Below, piece by piece: positions 17,260 through 25,169 of a stretch of 45,833 nt of DNA. Where the stretch lies: assembly GCA_019419545.1 (NCBI GenBank), contig DXZT01000053.1, positions 1 to 45,833 of the forward strand, written 5' to 3'. Below the pieces are notes generated by a model. The model worked only from the letters and a program-made list of their open reading frames with translations, ran no database searches and was not told where the DNA came from. The position numbers were made by a program, and so were the translations under genes. Position 1 is the stretch's first letter, and every line of letters begins with the position of its first letter. This stretch comes from Collinsella sp. (GTDB lineage: Bacteria > Actinomycetota > Coriobacteriia > Coriobacteriales > Coriobacteriaceae).

Positions 17260-17344
17260 ACGCGCTTCTAAACAACTGATATACATGATTGGCTGATTTT
17301 CAATCATTTATTTCGCGGCGATTACCTGCTGATTTCGGGTTTTA

Positions 17345-17392
17345 TTAACGCTAAAACGTTTGACTAGCCATGGTGAATAACCCTGCTATCCT
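17345..17392 (+). promoter_or_regulatory. promoter and operator-like palindrome of the sialic-acid operon
   Basis: TTGACT (17360-17365) resembles a -35, and TGCTATCCT (17384-17392) is an extended -10, with a 21-bp spacer that makes the extended -10 the more important part. AACG-6-CGTT (17347-17350, 17357-17360), with core AAAACGTTT (17353-17361), overlaps the -35. A central CG within A/T arms is the shape of LacI-family operators. Confidence 0.4.
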
Positions 17393-17424
17393 GCGGGTTG
17401 ACGAAGACTGATATCTCACCTCGT

Positions 17425-17505
17425 CGATACATACTGTCTGTCGAATCGTTTGTCAATGAATTCGGTGAACGGTAGTAAATACCGTTCAAGCGTATGTATG
17501 TATCG
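17425..17505 (+). ncRNA. structured 5' leader of the sialic-acid transporter operon
   Basis: A perfect 10-bp long-range stem pairs CGATACATAC (17425-17434) with GTATGTATCG (17496-17505). It encloses two hairpins: CGAAT/ATTCG (17442-17446, 17460-17464) and the 9-bp perfect TGAACGGTA/TACCGTTCA with a GTAAA loop (17466-17474, 17480-17488). The result is a three-way junction. A small hairpin at 17521-17533 follows. I do not recognise a known riboswitch class. The gap 17260-17624 holds nothing else I can identify apart from the promoter region. Confidence 0.4.
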
Positions 17506-17624
17506 GTCGCCGAGCGCGGCACCCAAGTTGGGTTTGTCGGTAGGTAAGGTATATATCGTCCGCAAGTTGCGCGGGGGCAAGTCTAGGTGCTCCCGGGTAA
17601 GATTCTCTATTGATAGGAGAAGAC

Positions 17625-19238
17625 ATGGCCATCATCAACAAGGGTATGTCCAGGCGTTCGTTCCTCGGCCTCACCGGCAGCGTCGCTGCTGTCGCAGGGC
17701 TTGGTCTCACCGGCTGCGGTGGCAGCTCTAGCGACGAGGGTTCCGCTTCCGGTTCCACCGATTCCGCCAACCGTGGCGGCGGCGTGATCACCGCTGGTTC
17801 CGCTTACGCTCCGTCCAGCTTCGACCCCGCCAGCACCGGCTCCGCTGTGGGCCTGGGTGCTAACTGGCACGTCGTCGAGGGCCTCTACGGCATCGATTAC
17901 CACGACTACAGCACCTTCAACGAGCTCGCCACCGACGACCCCAAGTCTGTGGACGACACCACTTTCGAGGTTACCATCCGCAAGGGCGCCAAGTTCTCCG
18001 ATGGCACCGAGGTCACCGCTGACGATGTCGTTGCCTCCTACACCGCTTGCGCCGCTTCCGCTACCTATGCTCCGTTCTTCCAGCCCTTCGAGTCCATCGA
18101 GGCTAAGGACGCCAGCACCGTGACGGTCAAGACCAAGGTCCCCAACTTCTCTCTGCTCAAGGATCGTCTTGCCATCATCCGCGTTACCCCGGCCACCCAG
18201 ACCGAGGAGGATCGCGCCAAGCAGCCGATCGGCTCCGGCCCCTGGATGTACGACTCTATCTCCGATACCGAGATCACCCTGGTTCCCAACCCCGAGTACA
18301 ACGGTGAGTATGCTGCCGAGGATAAGAAGATCCAGTACAGCATCCTGACCGACCCCACCGCTCGCGTTACCGCTCAGCAGGAGGGCTCCACGCTCGTTAT
18401 GGAGCTCGTTACCGCTGACGCCGTCGACCAGCTCGAGAGCGCCGGCTGCAAGATCGATAACGTTCAGGGTTTCGGCACCCGCTTCATCATGTTCAACGTC
18501 GCCAAGGAGCCTTGGAACAACGTCAAGGTCCGTCAGGCTGTCATGTATGCGCTCGACACCGAGAAGATGGTCAGCAACACCTTTGCCGGCCTTGCCACCG
18601 CTGCCAGCTGCTACCTGCCCAAGAGCTTCACCAATTATCATGAGGCTTCCACGGTGTACAAGACCGACGCCAAGAAGGCTAAGAAGCTCATCGAGGAGTC
18701 CGGCATCACCCCGGGTGCCATCACCCTGCGCACCACCGACAACGAGCAGATCAAGGGCATGGCCGCCCAGGTCAAGAACGACCTCGACGCTCTCGGCTTT
18801 GAGGTGACCATCCAGACCGATACCTCGCCGGCCACCTACGCTGCCATCGACGGCGGCGAGGCCTACGATATCCTCCTTGCCCCTGGCGATCCTTCCTGCT
18901 TCGGCGCTGACCCCGACCTGCTGCTCAACTGGTGGTATGGCGACAACGTCTGGATGCAGACCCGTTGCCCGTGGAAGGAGTCCGCTGAGTGGCAGAAGCT
19001 TCACGGTCTCATGGACGAGGCTCTTGCCGCCGAGGGCGACGAGCAGCAGAAGAAGTGGAACGAGTGCTTCGACATCATCGCCGACAACGCCGTTCTGTAC
19101 CCCGTTGTCCACGTCAAGACCGTCTCCGCTTCCTGGGACGATCCGTCCACCGCGCCCAACGGCGAGGCTCTCGACGGCTTCAAGGGCATCGGCACGACGA
19201 GCATGTCCTTCAGGGGCGTTACGACCGTCAAGGCGTAA
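17625..19238 (+). CDS. Tat-exported lipoprotein, solute-binding protein of a peptide/sialic-acid-type ABC transporter
   Basis: Substrate-capturing lipoprotein of a family-5 (peptide/opine/nickel) ABC importer. The 537-residue protein starts with a twin-arginine signal, SRRSFLG (RR at 10-11), ending in a lipobox LTGC (Cys31), so it should be folded before export and then lipid-anchored. A Gly/Ser-rich linker follows, then an SBP_bac_5 domain (FDPASTGSAVG and the FRRGA-like TIRKGAKFSDGTEVTADDVV). It precedes two permease domains, two ATPase domains, esterases, a NanA-family lyase, a ROK kinase and nanE, so sialic acid is the likely ligand; SatABCD of Haemophilus ducreyi and SiaEFGI of Corynebacterium glutamicum use the same transporter family. 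Start ATG 17625 follows TAGGAGA. Codons are strongly C-ending, implying high expression. A peptide ligand cannot be excluded. Confidence 0.83.
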   Translation: MAIINKGMSRRSFLGLTGSVAAVAGLGLTGCGGSSSDEGSASGSTDSANRGGGVITAGSAYAPSSFDPASTGSAVGLGANWHVVEGLYGIDYHDYSTFNELATDDPKSVDDTTFEVTIRKGAKFSDGTEVTADDVVASYTACAASATYAPFFQPFESIEAKDASTVTVKTKVPNFSLLKDRLAIIRVTPATQTEEDRAKQPIGSGPWMYDSISDTEITLVPNPEYNGEYAAEDKKIQYSILTDPTARVTAQQEGSTLVMELVTADAVDQLESAGCKIDNVQGFGTRFIMFNVAKEPWNNVKVRQAVMYALDTEKMVSNTFAGLATAASCYLPKSFTNYHEASTVYKTDAKKAKKLIEESGITPGAITLRTTDNEQIKGMAAQVKNDLDALGFEVTIQTDTSPATYAAIDGGEAYDILLAPGDPSCFGADPDLLLNWWYGDNVWMQTRCPWKESAEWQKLHGLMDEALAAEGDEQQKKWNECFDIIADNAVLYPVVHVKTVSASWDDPSTAPNGEALDGFKGIGTTSMSFRGVTTVKA

Positions 19239-19300
19239 GACTCGCTTGAGTCTGTATGCAGGATGTCGGCCGTTGGGACCGTATCCTCATAGTTGAAACA

Positions 19301-19334
19301 AAGACCCGGGCGGCAACGATGTCGCTCGGGTCTT
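19301..19334 (+). terminator. intercistronic hairpin after the solute-binding protein gene
   Basis: AAGACCCG (19301-19308) pairs with CGGGTCTT (19327-19334), with an inner GCG/CGC. No U tract follows, so read-through to the permease is expected. Such hairpins usually protect the binding-protein message and raise its level relative to the membrane subunits. Confidence 0.65.
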
Positions 19335-19395
19335 GTAATGAGTATCCGTACTCATATACCAGTTGGTCCTACCGACAAAAGAAAGGGGAGAGAAC

Positions 19396-20352
19396 GTGAA
19401 CAACTTGCTACGTTTGATTGGAAGGCGTCTTGTGGCGCTGCCGATCATGGCATTGGGCGTCACCGTCCTGGTGTTCTTCCTTATGTCGTTCTCCAAGACC
19501 GACCCCGCCTACACGGCGTTGGGTGACGGTGCCTCGCCCGAGGCGGTTGCCGAGTACCATGAGAAGTATGGTCTGGACGACCCCTGGCCTGTGCGCTACG
19601 TGCGCTATATGGGCGATTTGATTCATGGCGACATGGGTACCTACGGCGCTGCCCGCAACTCCGTTGCCAAGCGCATCTCCACGGCCCTGCCCGTCACGAT
19701 GCAGCTGACCTTCATCGGTCTTGCCATCGGTGCGGTCGTTTCGTTTTTGCTCGGCGTCATCGCGGCACTGTATCGCGACAAATGGCCGGACCAAGTGATC
19801 CGCGTCTTTTCCATCGCCGGCTTGGCAACCCCGTCGTTCTGGCTTGCCGTTCTGTTGATCCTGCTGTTCTCTTCCTACCTTAAGGTGCTCCCGGCATCGG
19901 GTGCTCTGCCTCACTTCACCACGAATCCGGTTGGCTATCTGGGACGTATGATCATGCCCGCTATCGCCTTGGCATTTCCGCTGACGGGCCAGATGACTCG
20001 TATCGTGCGTACCGCCATGGTCGAGGAGCTCGACAAGGACTATGTCCGTATGGCTCGTGGCGCCGGCGTTCCCGAGAAGGTCGTCGTCGGCATCAACGTT
20101 CTTCGCAATGCGCTGATCACCCCGGTCACCACCCTCGGTCTTAAGATCGGCTACCTCATGGGCGGCGCCGTCGTCATCGAGGTTATCTTCAACCTCCCCG
20201 GCATGGGCACTGCGATTCTGCAGGGCGTTCAGGGCAACGAGGCGAACCTGGTTCAGGGCGTCGTTATCGTCGTTGCTCTTGCCTTCATCATCATCAACAT
20301 CGTGGTTGACATGCTCTACCTGCTCATCAACCCGCGCATCAGGACGGTGTAG
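19396..20352 (+). CDS. ABC transporter permease (DppB type)
   Basis: First membrane subunit of the sialic-acid/peptide-type importer. The 318-residue protein has an N-terminal helix, a periplasmic segment, and a BPD_transp_1 domain with about six helices. The EAA loop that contacts the ATPase is visible as VRMARGAGVPEKVVVGINVLRNALITP. A GTG at 19396 is chosen because AAAGGGGAG (19382-19390) precedes it by six bases; the in-frame ATG at 19363 would be ahead of this ribosome site. It lies 157 bases after the binding-protein gene, beyond a hairpin, and 3 bases before the fusion gene. Confidence 0.9.
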   Translation: MNNLLRLIGRRLVALPIMALGVTVLVFFLMSFSKTDPAYTALGDGASPEAVAEYHEKYGLDDPWPVRYVRYMGDLIHGDMGTYGAARNSVAKRISTALPVTMQLTFIGLAIGAVVSFLLGVIAALYRDKWPDQVIRVFSIAGLATPSFWLAVLLILLFSSYLKVLPASGALPHFTTNPVGYLGRMIMPAIALAFPLTGQMTRIVRTAMVEELDKDYVRMARGAGVPEKVVVGINVLRNALITPVTTLGLKIGYLMGGAVVIEVIFNLPGMGTAILQGVQGNEANLVQGVVIVVALAFIIINIVVDMLYLLINPRIRTV

Positions 20353-20355
20353 ATT

Positions 20356-22371
20356 ATGGTAAAGATTCGAGAGAAGCAAACCGAGCAGCTCGAGAAGGCT
20401 GCCTCCAAGGGGCTCAAGCTCGGTGGCTGGAAGAAGATGACGCTGTCTTCTAAGATTGCCGCCGTCGTGCTGGTGCTGGTCGCCCTGACTGCGATTTTGG
20501 CGCCCCTTCTTGCCCCCTATAGCCCGGTCGAGATCTTTACGGCTCGCCAGGCTCCCGGCAACGGATTTATCTTCGGTACCGACGATAAGGGTCGCGACAT
20601 TCTGTCGCGCATGCTCTACGGCGGACGTTACTCGCTGATTATCGGCTTTGGTGCTACCGCCATGGCTTTGGTCTGTGGTTCCGTTGTCGGCGCTCTTGCA
20701 GCGGTTTCGCGCAAGTCTATCTCTGAGGCGATCATGCGTATCCTGGACATCATCATGTCCATCCCGGGTATCGCCCTCGCAGCCGTTTTCGTTTCCATCC
20801 TGGGCAATTCCGTGCCGTCGATCATCTTTGCGATCGGCTTTATGTACACCCCGCAGATCGCCCGTATCGTGCGCGCCAACATCGTGTCCGAGTACGGTGA
20901 GGACTATGTCCGCGCGGTCATCGTGTCCGGCGCCAAGGCTCCGTGGATTCTGATCAAGCATGTTCTGCGTAACTGCATCGCTCCGATTATGGTCTTCACC
21001 GTTACCCTGGTCGCCGACGCCATTATCTTCGAGGCCTCGCTGACCTTCATCGGCGCCGGCATCCAGGAGCCCACCGCTACCTGGGGCAACATTCTCGCCG
21101 ACGCACGCGGTGGCGTGCTCGCTGGCCGTTGGTGGCAGGCACTGTTCCCGGGCCTGGCCATCATGATCACCTGCCTGGCGCTCAACATCCTCTCCGAGGG
21201 CATTACCGACGCCATGGCCGCTGCTCCCTCCGCCGCCCTGGATCCGACCGATTCCTCCAAGCGCCGCGAGGCCGACCTGCTGGTTTCCGACCCCGTTCGT
21301 GCCTACAAGGAGCAGGCTCAGTCCCTGTCCGCCCGTCTTGGCGCACTGCGCGATGTCGAGCTCAAGCGTAACGACCGCCATGTGCCCGATGAGTCCGTTG
21401 AGCCGATCCTTTCGGTCCGCGATTTCTGCATCCAGTTTGAGCACCACGGTGATATCAACGTCGTCGACCACGTTAACTTTGACGTCCGTCCCGGCCAGAC
21501 CATGGGCCTGGTAGGCGAGTCCGGCTGCGGTAAGTCCATCACCACGCTGGCCATCATGGGCCTGACCGACGATGACGAGCATCTTTCCGGCGAGGTTCTC
21601 TGGGAGGGCCGCGACCTGCTCAAGATGAGCAAGAAGGAGTGGTTCGGCCTGCGCGGTACCGATATCGCCATGGTCTATCAGGACGCCCTGTCCTCGCTCA
21701 ACCCCTCCATGCTCATCTCTGCCCAGATGAAGCAGCTCACCAAGCGCGGCGGCACCCGTAGCGCCGAGGAACTCCTGGAGCTCGTGGGCCTCGACCCCAA
21801 GCGTACGCTCGAGAGCTATCCGCACGAGCTTTCCGGTGGTCAGCGTCAGCGCGTTCTGATCGCTATGGCCCTTACCCGCGACCCCAAGCTGGTTATCTGC
21901 GACGAGCCCACGACCGCTCTGGACGTTACGGTCCAGAAGCAGGTCATCAAGCTGCTCAACGACCTTCAGGCCAAGCTCGGCTTTGCCATGATCTTCGTTT
22001 CGCACGACCTGGCGCTGGTCGCCGAGGTCGCCCACAACATCACGGTTATGTACGCCGGCCAGGTTATTGAGCAGGCGCCCACCAAGGAGCTGCTCACCAA
22101 CCCGATTCACGAGTACACCCGCGGCCTTCTGGGTTCCGTCCTGTCCATCGAGAGCGGTTCGGGCCGCCTGCACCAGGTGCCCGGCGCCGTTCCGAGCCCG
22201 CGCGATTTCCCCAAGGGCGATCGCTTCGCGCCCCGCTCGAGCCATCCGCGCATTGGCCTGGACACCCGTCCGGTCTTCAAGCGCGTGCCCGGCACCGAGC
22301 ACTTCTATTCCGAGCTCCCCGACGAGGTGCTCAAGGCAAATGGTTTGACCCCTCACGCGGAGGTGATGTAG
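20356..22371 (+). CDS. fused ABC transporter permease and ATPase (DppC-DppD type)
   Basis: One 671-residue polypeptide that joins the second permease and the first ATPase of the importer. Residues 1 to about 300 form a DppC-type permease with an EAA loop (YVRAVIVSGAKAPWILIKHVLRNCIAP). A charged linker of about 45 residues follows, then the ATPase: Walker A GLVGESGCGKS (about 384-394), signature LSGGQRQRVLIA (near 491), Walker B LVICDEPTTALD and the switch His in VSHDLALV. The C-terminal oligopeptide-type extension is present but has lost its cysteines (GDRFAPRSSHP against GCVFSPRCPYA in OppD of this window), so the Fe-S cluster site is missing. The same permease-ATPase fusion is recalled in sialic-acid importers (SatC, SiaG). 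No stop or frameshift lies in the linker, so the fusion is real. Confidence 0.92.
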   Translation: MVKIREKQTEQLEKAASKGLKLGGWKKMTLSSKIAAVVLVLVALTAILAPLLAPYSPVEIFTARQAPGNGFIFGTDDKGRDILSRMLYGGRYSLIIGFGATAMALVCGSVVGALAAVSRKSISEAIMRILDIIMSIPGIALAAVFVSILGNSVPSIIFAIGFMYTPQIARIVRANIVSEYGEDYVRAVIVSGAKAPWILIKHVLRNCIAPIMVFTVTLVADAIIFEASLTFIGAGIQEPTATWGNILADARGGVLAGRWWQALFPGLAIMITCLALNILSEGITDAMAAAPSAALDPTDSSKRREADLLVSDPVRAYKEQAQSLSARLGALRDVELKRNDRHVPDESVEPILSVRDFCIQFEHHGDINVVDHVNFDVRPGQTMGLVGESGCGKSITTLAIMGLTDDDEHLSGEVLWEGRDLLKMSKKEWFGLRGTDIAMVYQDALSSLNPSMLISAQMKQLTKRGGTRSAEELLELVGLDPKRTLESYPHELSGGQRQRVLIAMALTRDPKLVICDEPTTALDVTVQKQVIKLLNDLQAKLGFAMIFVSHDLALVAEVAHNITVMYAGQVIEQAPTKELLTNPIHEYTRGLLGSVLSIESGSGRLHQVPGAVPSPRDFPKGDRFAPRSSHPRIGLDTRPVFKRVPGTEHFYSELPDEVLKANGLTPHAEVM

Positions 22372-23199
22372 ATGAGCGAGACCGCAGTCAACGGCGTCGA
22401 GCCGATCATCTTCCTTGATGACGTCCACGTCACCTTTAGGACCCGTACCGGCTCGATTCTGCACCCCAACCTGGTTCACGCCGTCCAGGGTGTAACGATT
22501 AAGCTCATGCCCGGACAGACCATCGGCATCGTCGGCGAGTCCGGTTGCGGAAAGTCCACCACGGCTAACGTCATGTGCGGCCTGCAGGCCCCCACGAGCG
22601 GCAAGGTCTACTTTAAGGGCAAGGACGTCACCAAGCGTACCGCCGAGGACCGTCGCCACATGGGTCGCGTCATCTCGGTCGTGTTCCAGAACCCGGCCAC
22701 GGCGCTCAACCCCCGCATGGTCGTTCGCGAGCAACTGCTCGACCCCATGCGCGTCCACAACCTGGGTACCGAGGCCGAGCAGGAGAAGCGCGTCAAGGAG
22801 CTCTTGGAGCTCACCGGTCTGCCCTCCTCCGCCGCCGAGGTTCTTCCCGGCCAGCTTTCGGGCGGCCAGCGCCAGCGCGTCGCAATTGCCCGTGCCCTGT
22901 CGCTGAACCCCGATGCCATCATCGCCGACGAGCCCACCTCGGCTCTGGACGTTTCGGTCCGCGCGCAGATTCTCAACCTGCTGACCGACCTTAAGAAGGA
23001 ACTCGGCCTGGCTATGGTGTTCATCAGCCATGACATCCAGACGGTCCGCTATATTTCCGACGACATCATCGTCATGAATGGCGGCAAGATCGTCGAGCAG
23101 GGCGAGGCCAAGCAGGTTTTCCAGCATCCTCGAGACCCCTACACTAAGATGCTGCTCGGCGCTGCGCCGTCGCTGCTGCATCCCAAGCTCGGCGAGTAA
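22372..23199 (+). CDS. ABC transporter ATP-binding protein (DppF type)
   Basis: Second ATPase of the importer, 275 residues. It has Walker A GIVGESGCGKST, Q-loop FQNPATALNPRM, signature LSGGQRQRVAIARAL, Walker B AIIADEPTSALDVS and switch His in ISHDIQ, all intact. It ends at LLHPKLGE soon after the ATPase fold, without the Cys-rich oligopeptide C-terminal domain seen in the oppF product of this window. The ATG abuts the stop of the fusion gene, so translation is coupled. A perfect 10-bp hairpin (23216-23243) follows before the esterase genes. Confidence 0.93.
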   Translation: MSETAVNGVEPIIFLDDVHVTFRTRTGSILHPNLVHAVQGVTIKLMPGQTIGIVGESGCGKSTTANVMCGLQAPTSGKVYFKGKDVTKRTAEDRRHMGRVISVVFQNPATALNPRMVVREQLLDPMRVHNLGTEAEQEKRVKELLELTGLPSSAAEVLPGQLSGGQRQRVAIARALSLNPDAIIADEPTSALDVSVRAQILNLLTDLKKELGLAMVFISHDIQTVRYISDDIIVMNGGKIVEQGEAKQVFQHPRDPYTKMLLGAAPSLLHPKLGE

Positions 23200-23215
23200 C
23201 TTCGCTTTCCCTCCC

Positions 23216-23243
23216 GTGCGCCCGGTTCCCTTGCCGGGCGCAC
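23216..23243 (+). terminator. hairpin between transporter and catabolic genes
   Basis: GTGCGCCCGG (23216-23225) and CCGGGCGCAC (23234-23243) form a perfect 10-bp stem with an 8-nt loop. The following CTCCGTTGCG is not a U tract, so this is an attenuating or stabilising hairpin and not a full terminator. Confidence 0.6.
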
Positions 23244-23279
23244 CTCCGTTGCGATTTCGAAAGGTTGGGTTCACGAGCC

Positions 23280-24257
23280 ATGCCAAGTGCTCAGGAGCTA
23301 CAACATCAATTTGGTGAATATCGAGGCGCTATGTCCCGTCCATCAGATTTCGATCTCTTTTGGAAGGATCGCATGGCCGAGGCTGACGCCGTCGGGCTTG
23401 ACTATGCGATCGAGGCGGCATCGGTCACCGATGCCGTGACCTGCCAGCTTTTCGATCTCTGGTATACCGGCATGTGCGGCGCTCGCCTGCACGCCAAGTA
23501 CCTTAAACCTGTCTCGGACGAGCCCGTGCCATTGGTACTTCAGTTCCATGGGTATCCGGGTGCAAGCCGCAGCTGGTTTGAGCAGGCGTCGTTTGCGGGC
23601 ATGGGCATGGCACTCATCGCCCTCGACTGCCCCGGCCAAGGAGGTCCCTCCGAGGACATTGGTGGATTTGAGGGCACGACGGTCGCGGGCCATATCGTCG
23701 CCGGTATCGACGGCGACCCGGCCAACCTCTACTATGTCCGCTTGCACCAAGATATCCGCATTCTTTGCCGTATTGTTCGTGAGCTCGAGGGCATCGATCT
23801 TGCCCGTGTATTTGTGAACGGCGCATCGCAGGGCGGCGGTTTGGGCATTGCGACCTGTGCGCTTAACAGCGAGCTTATCAATCGCGCCGCCATCCTCTAT
23901 CCCTTCCTGTCGGATTTCCGCCTGGTCTGGGATTTGGATGCCGACGACATTGCCTACGAGGGTCTGCGCTATTGGTCTCGCTGGTTTGACGAGGACTCGA
24001 CTCGTATTGACGAGGCCTATGCCAAGCTGGCGTACTTCGATTCCAAGAACTTTGCCCCCATAGTCAAATGCCCCGTGCTGTTTGGCACGGGCACAGCCGA
24101 TATCGTCTGTCCTCCGGCGACGCAGTTTGCAGTCTACAACAACCTGACCTGTGAAAAGCGTCATGAGTTCTTTGAAGGCTTCGGTCACGAGGAGATTCAG
24201 GATTTTGACGATCTGATCATTCCATTTTTCTGCAAGGGAGGGGAGGCTCATGTCTAA
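23280..24257 (+). CDS. AXE1/CE7-type carbohydrate acetylesterase, probable sialate O-acetylesterase
   Basis: A 325-residue alpha/beta hydrolase of the acetyl xylan esterase/cephalosporin C deacetylase group (CE7). The catalytic triad is readable: Ser183 in NGASQGGG, Asp274 in GTGTADIVCPP, His303 in GFGHEE. The oxyanion-region tyrosine is in QFHGYPGAS, and the family's DCPGQGGPS segment follows. There is no signal peptide, so it acts in the cytosol. Because it sits between a sialic-acid-type importer and a NanA-family lyase, removal of O-acetyl groups from imported sialic acid is the likely role; the family alone would only predict an acetylated sugar. ATG 23280 is used, with a GAAAGG about 15 bases upstream, a loose ribosome site; a TTG at 23265 is an alternative. 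It overlaps the next gene by 8 bases. Confidence 0.82.
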   Translation: MPSAQELQHQFGEYRGAMSRPSDFDLFWKDRMAEADAVGLDYAIEAASVTDAVTCQLFDLWYTGMCGARLHAKYLKPVSDEPVPLVLQFHGYPGASRSWFEQASFAGMGMALIALDCPGQGGPSEDIGGFEGTTVAGHIVAGIDGDPANLYYVRLHQDIRILCRIVRELEGIDLARVFVNGASQGGGLGIATCALNSELINRAAILYPFLSDFRLVWDLDADDIAYEGLRYWSRWFDEDSTRIDEAYAKLAYFDSKNFAPIVKCPVLFGTGTADIVCPPATQFAVYNNLTCEKRHEFFEGFGHEEIQDFDDLIIPFFCKGGEAHV

Positions 24258-25101
24258 GTGCGAGAGCAATATCGATGAGCTGATTGTCCCCGAGCTTGCG
24301 GGAATTGCTGGGACGGTTTCGTCAAGGCTCTCTGATTTCCGGGATTGGCGCGGCGATGCTTCTGCGGATGTTTCCGAGTTGGAGACAGCCGCTTCGGACC
24401 TTGAGGTTTGCGGGCTGACCGTTACGGCGATTGATTTCGCCAATCCGTGCGCGCGCTACTCCGAGGTTTCCTTTGAGCTCGGCGGGTATGTCGTGCACGG
24501 CCGTTTGATTGAGCCCTCTGGTTGCGCCCGAAGATCCGAGCTTGTTCCGCTGTGTCTGATGTTCCATGACATCGACCGACCCGTGCGGGGATGGCATCAC
24601 ATGACGCGGTTTGCCGCCATGGGATATGCCGTGCTTGCGCTGGACGATGAGACTATTGGATCCAGCGATCTGCAGCAGGGGATTACCTCGCCTGCTTTTG
24701 TCGAGCGTGTCCGTTGGGGCTGCGCGTTGGCGAAGGTTGCGCGCAACCTTGATGGCATGGATCCCGACCGCATCTTTGCATGGGGCGAGGGCCTTGGCGG
24801 CGGTGTCGCGCTGGCGGTTTCTGCTCTGGACGAGCGGGGCCTTGCCTGCACGGCGCTTGCCAATCCGCTTCCCAGCGGTCTCGAGACGCTGTCGCCTCGG
24901 GTTCGTGGCTCGGTGCTCATGGGCACATCGCTCATGGATACCGTGAGTGATCCCAAGGGCCAGTTTGCCGTATTCAACGGTCTTGAGTGTGACCGGAGGC
25001 ATATCATCTATGCCAAATACGCTCACGAGCGCATCAATGCGTTCGAAAACGAAGTCGTCGACTTCTTTAACCAAACGTTCTATTCGTGTTCTTTGGCCTA
25101 G
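24250..25101 (+). CDS. degenerate AXE1/CE7 esterase paralogue lacking the serine nucleophile
   Basis: A 283-residue protein clearly related to the preceding esterase over its second half. The alignments include the elbow (RIFAWGEGLGGG against RVFVNGASQGGG), MGTSLMDTVSDPKGQFAVFNGL against FGTGTADIVCPPATQFAVYNNL, and RHIIYAKYAHE against RHEFFEGFGHE. The Asp (230) and His (259) positions are kept, but the nucleophile serine is a glycine (G181), so ordinary ester hydrolysis is not expected. The N-terminal half is more diverged. The frame is open, has a good ribosome site (GGGAG at 24240-24245) and overlaps the active esterase gene, so it is expressed and is not an obvious pseudogene. It could be a regulatory or binding partner of the active enzyme, or a decaying duplicate; the sequence does not decide. 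Confidence 0.75.
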   Translation: MSKCESNIDELIVPELAGIAGTVSSRLSDFRDWRGDASADVSELETAASDLEVCGLTVTAIDFANPCARYSEVSFELGGYVVHGRLIEPSGCARRSELVPLCLMFHDIDRPVRGWHHMTRFAAMGYAVLALDDETIGSSDLQQGITSPAFVERVRWGCALAKVARNLDGMDPDRIFAWGEGLGGGVALAVSALDERGLACTALANPLPSGLETLSPRVRGSVLMGTSLMDTVSDPKGQFAVFNGLECDRRHIIYAKYAHERINAFENEVVDFFNQTFYSCSLA

Positions 25102-25169
25102 ACGGCCTGGACACCGCCAACAAGAGTGGGCGGCATAGGGCTGCCCGCCAGACAACTAAGGAGATTCTT

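Noticed and set aside
17260..17624. A T-box or other known riboswitch in the leader of the sialic-acid operon
   Set aside because: No T-box sequence, specifier loop or other class signature could be matched by eye, so only an unassigned structured leader is reported.
19408..23286. A 1292-codon open frame on the minus strand across the sialic-acid transporter genes
   Set aside because: It is the shadow of strongly C/G-ending codons in the plus-strand genes, which removes stop codons from the opposite strand. Its product is low-complexity and rich in G, D, L and V, and it crosses several clear plus-strand genes.
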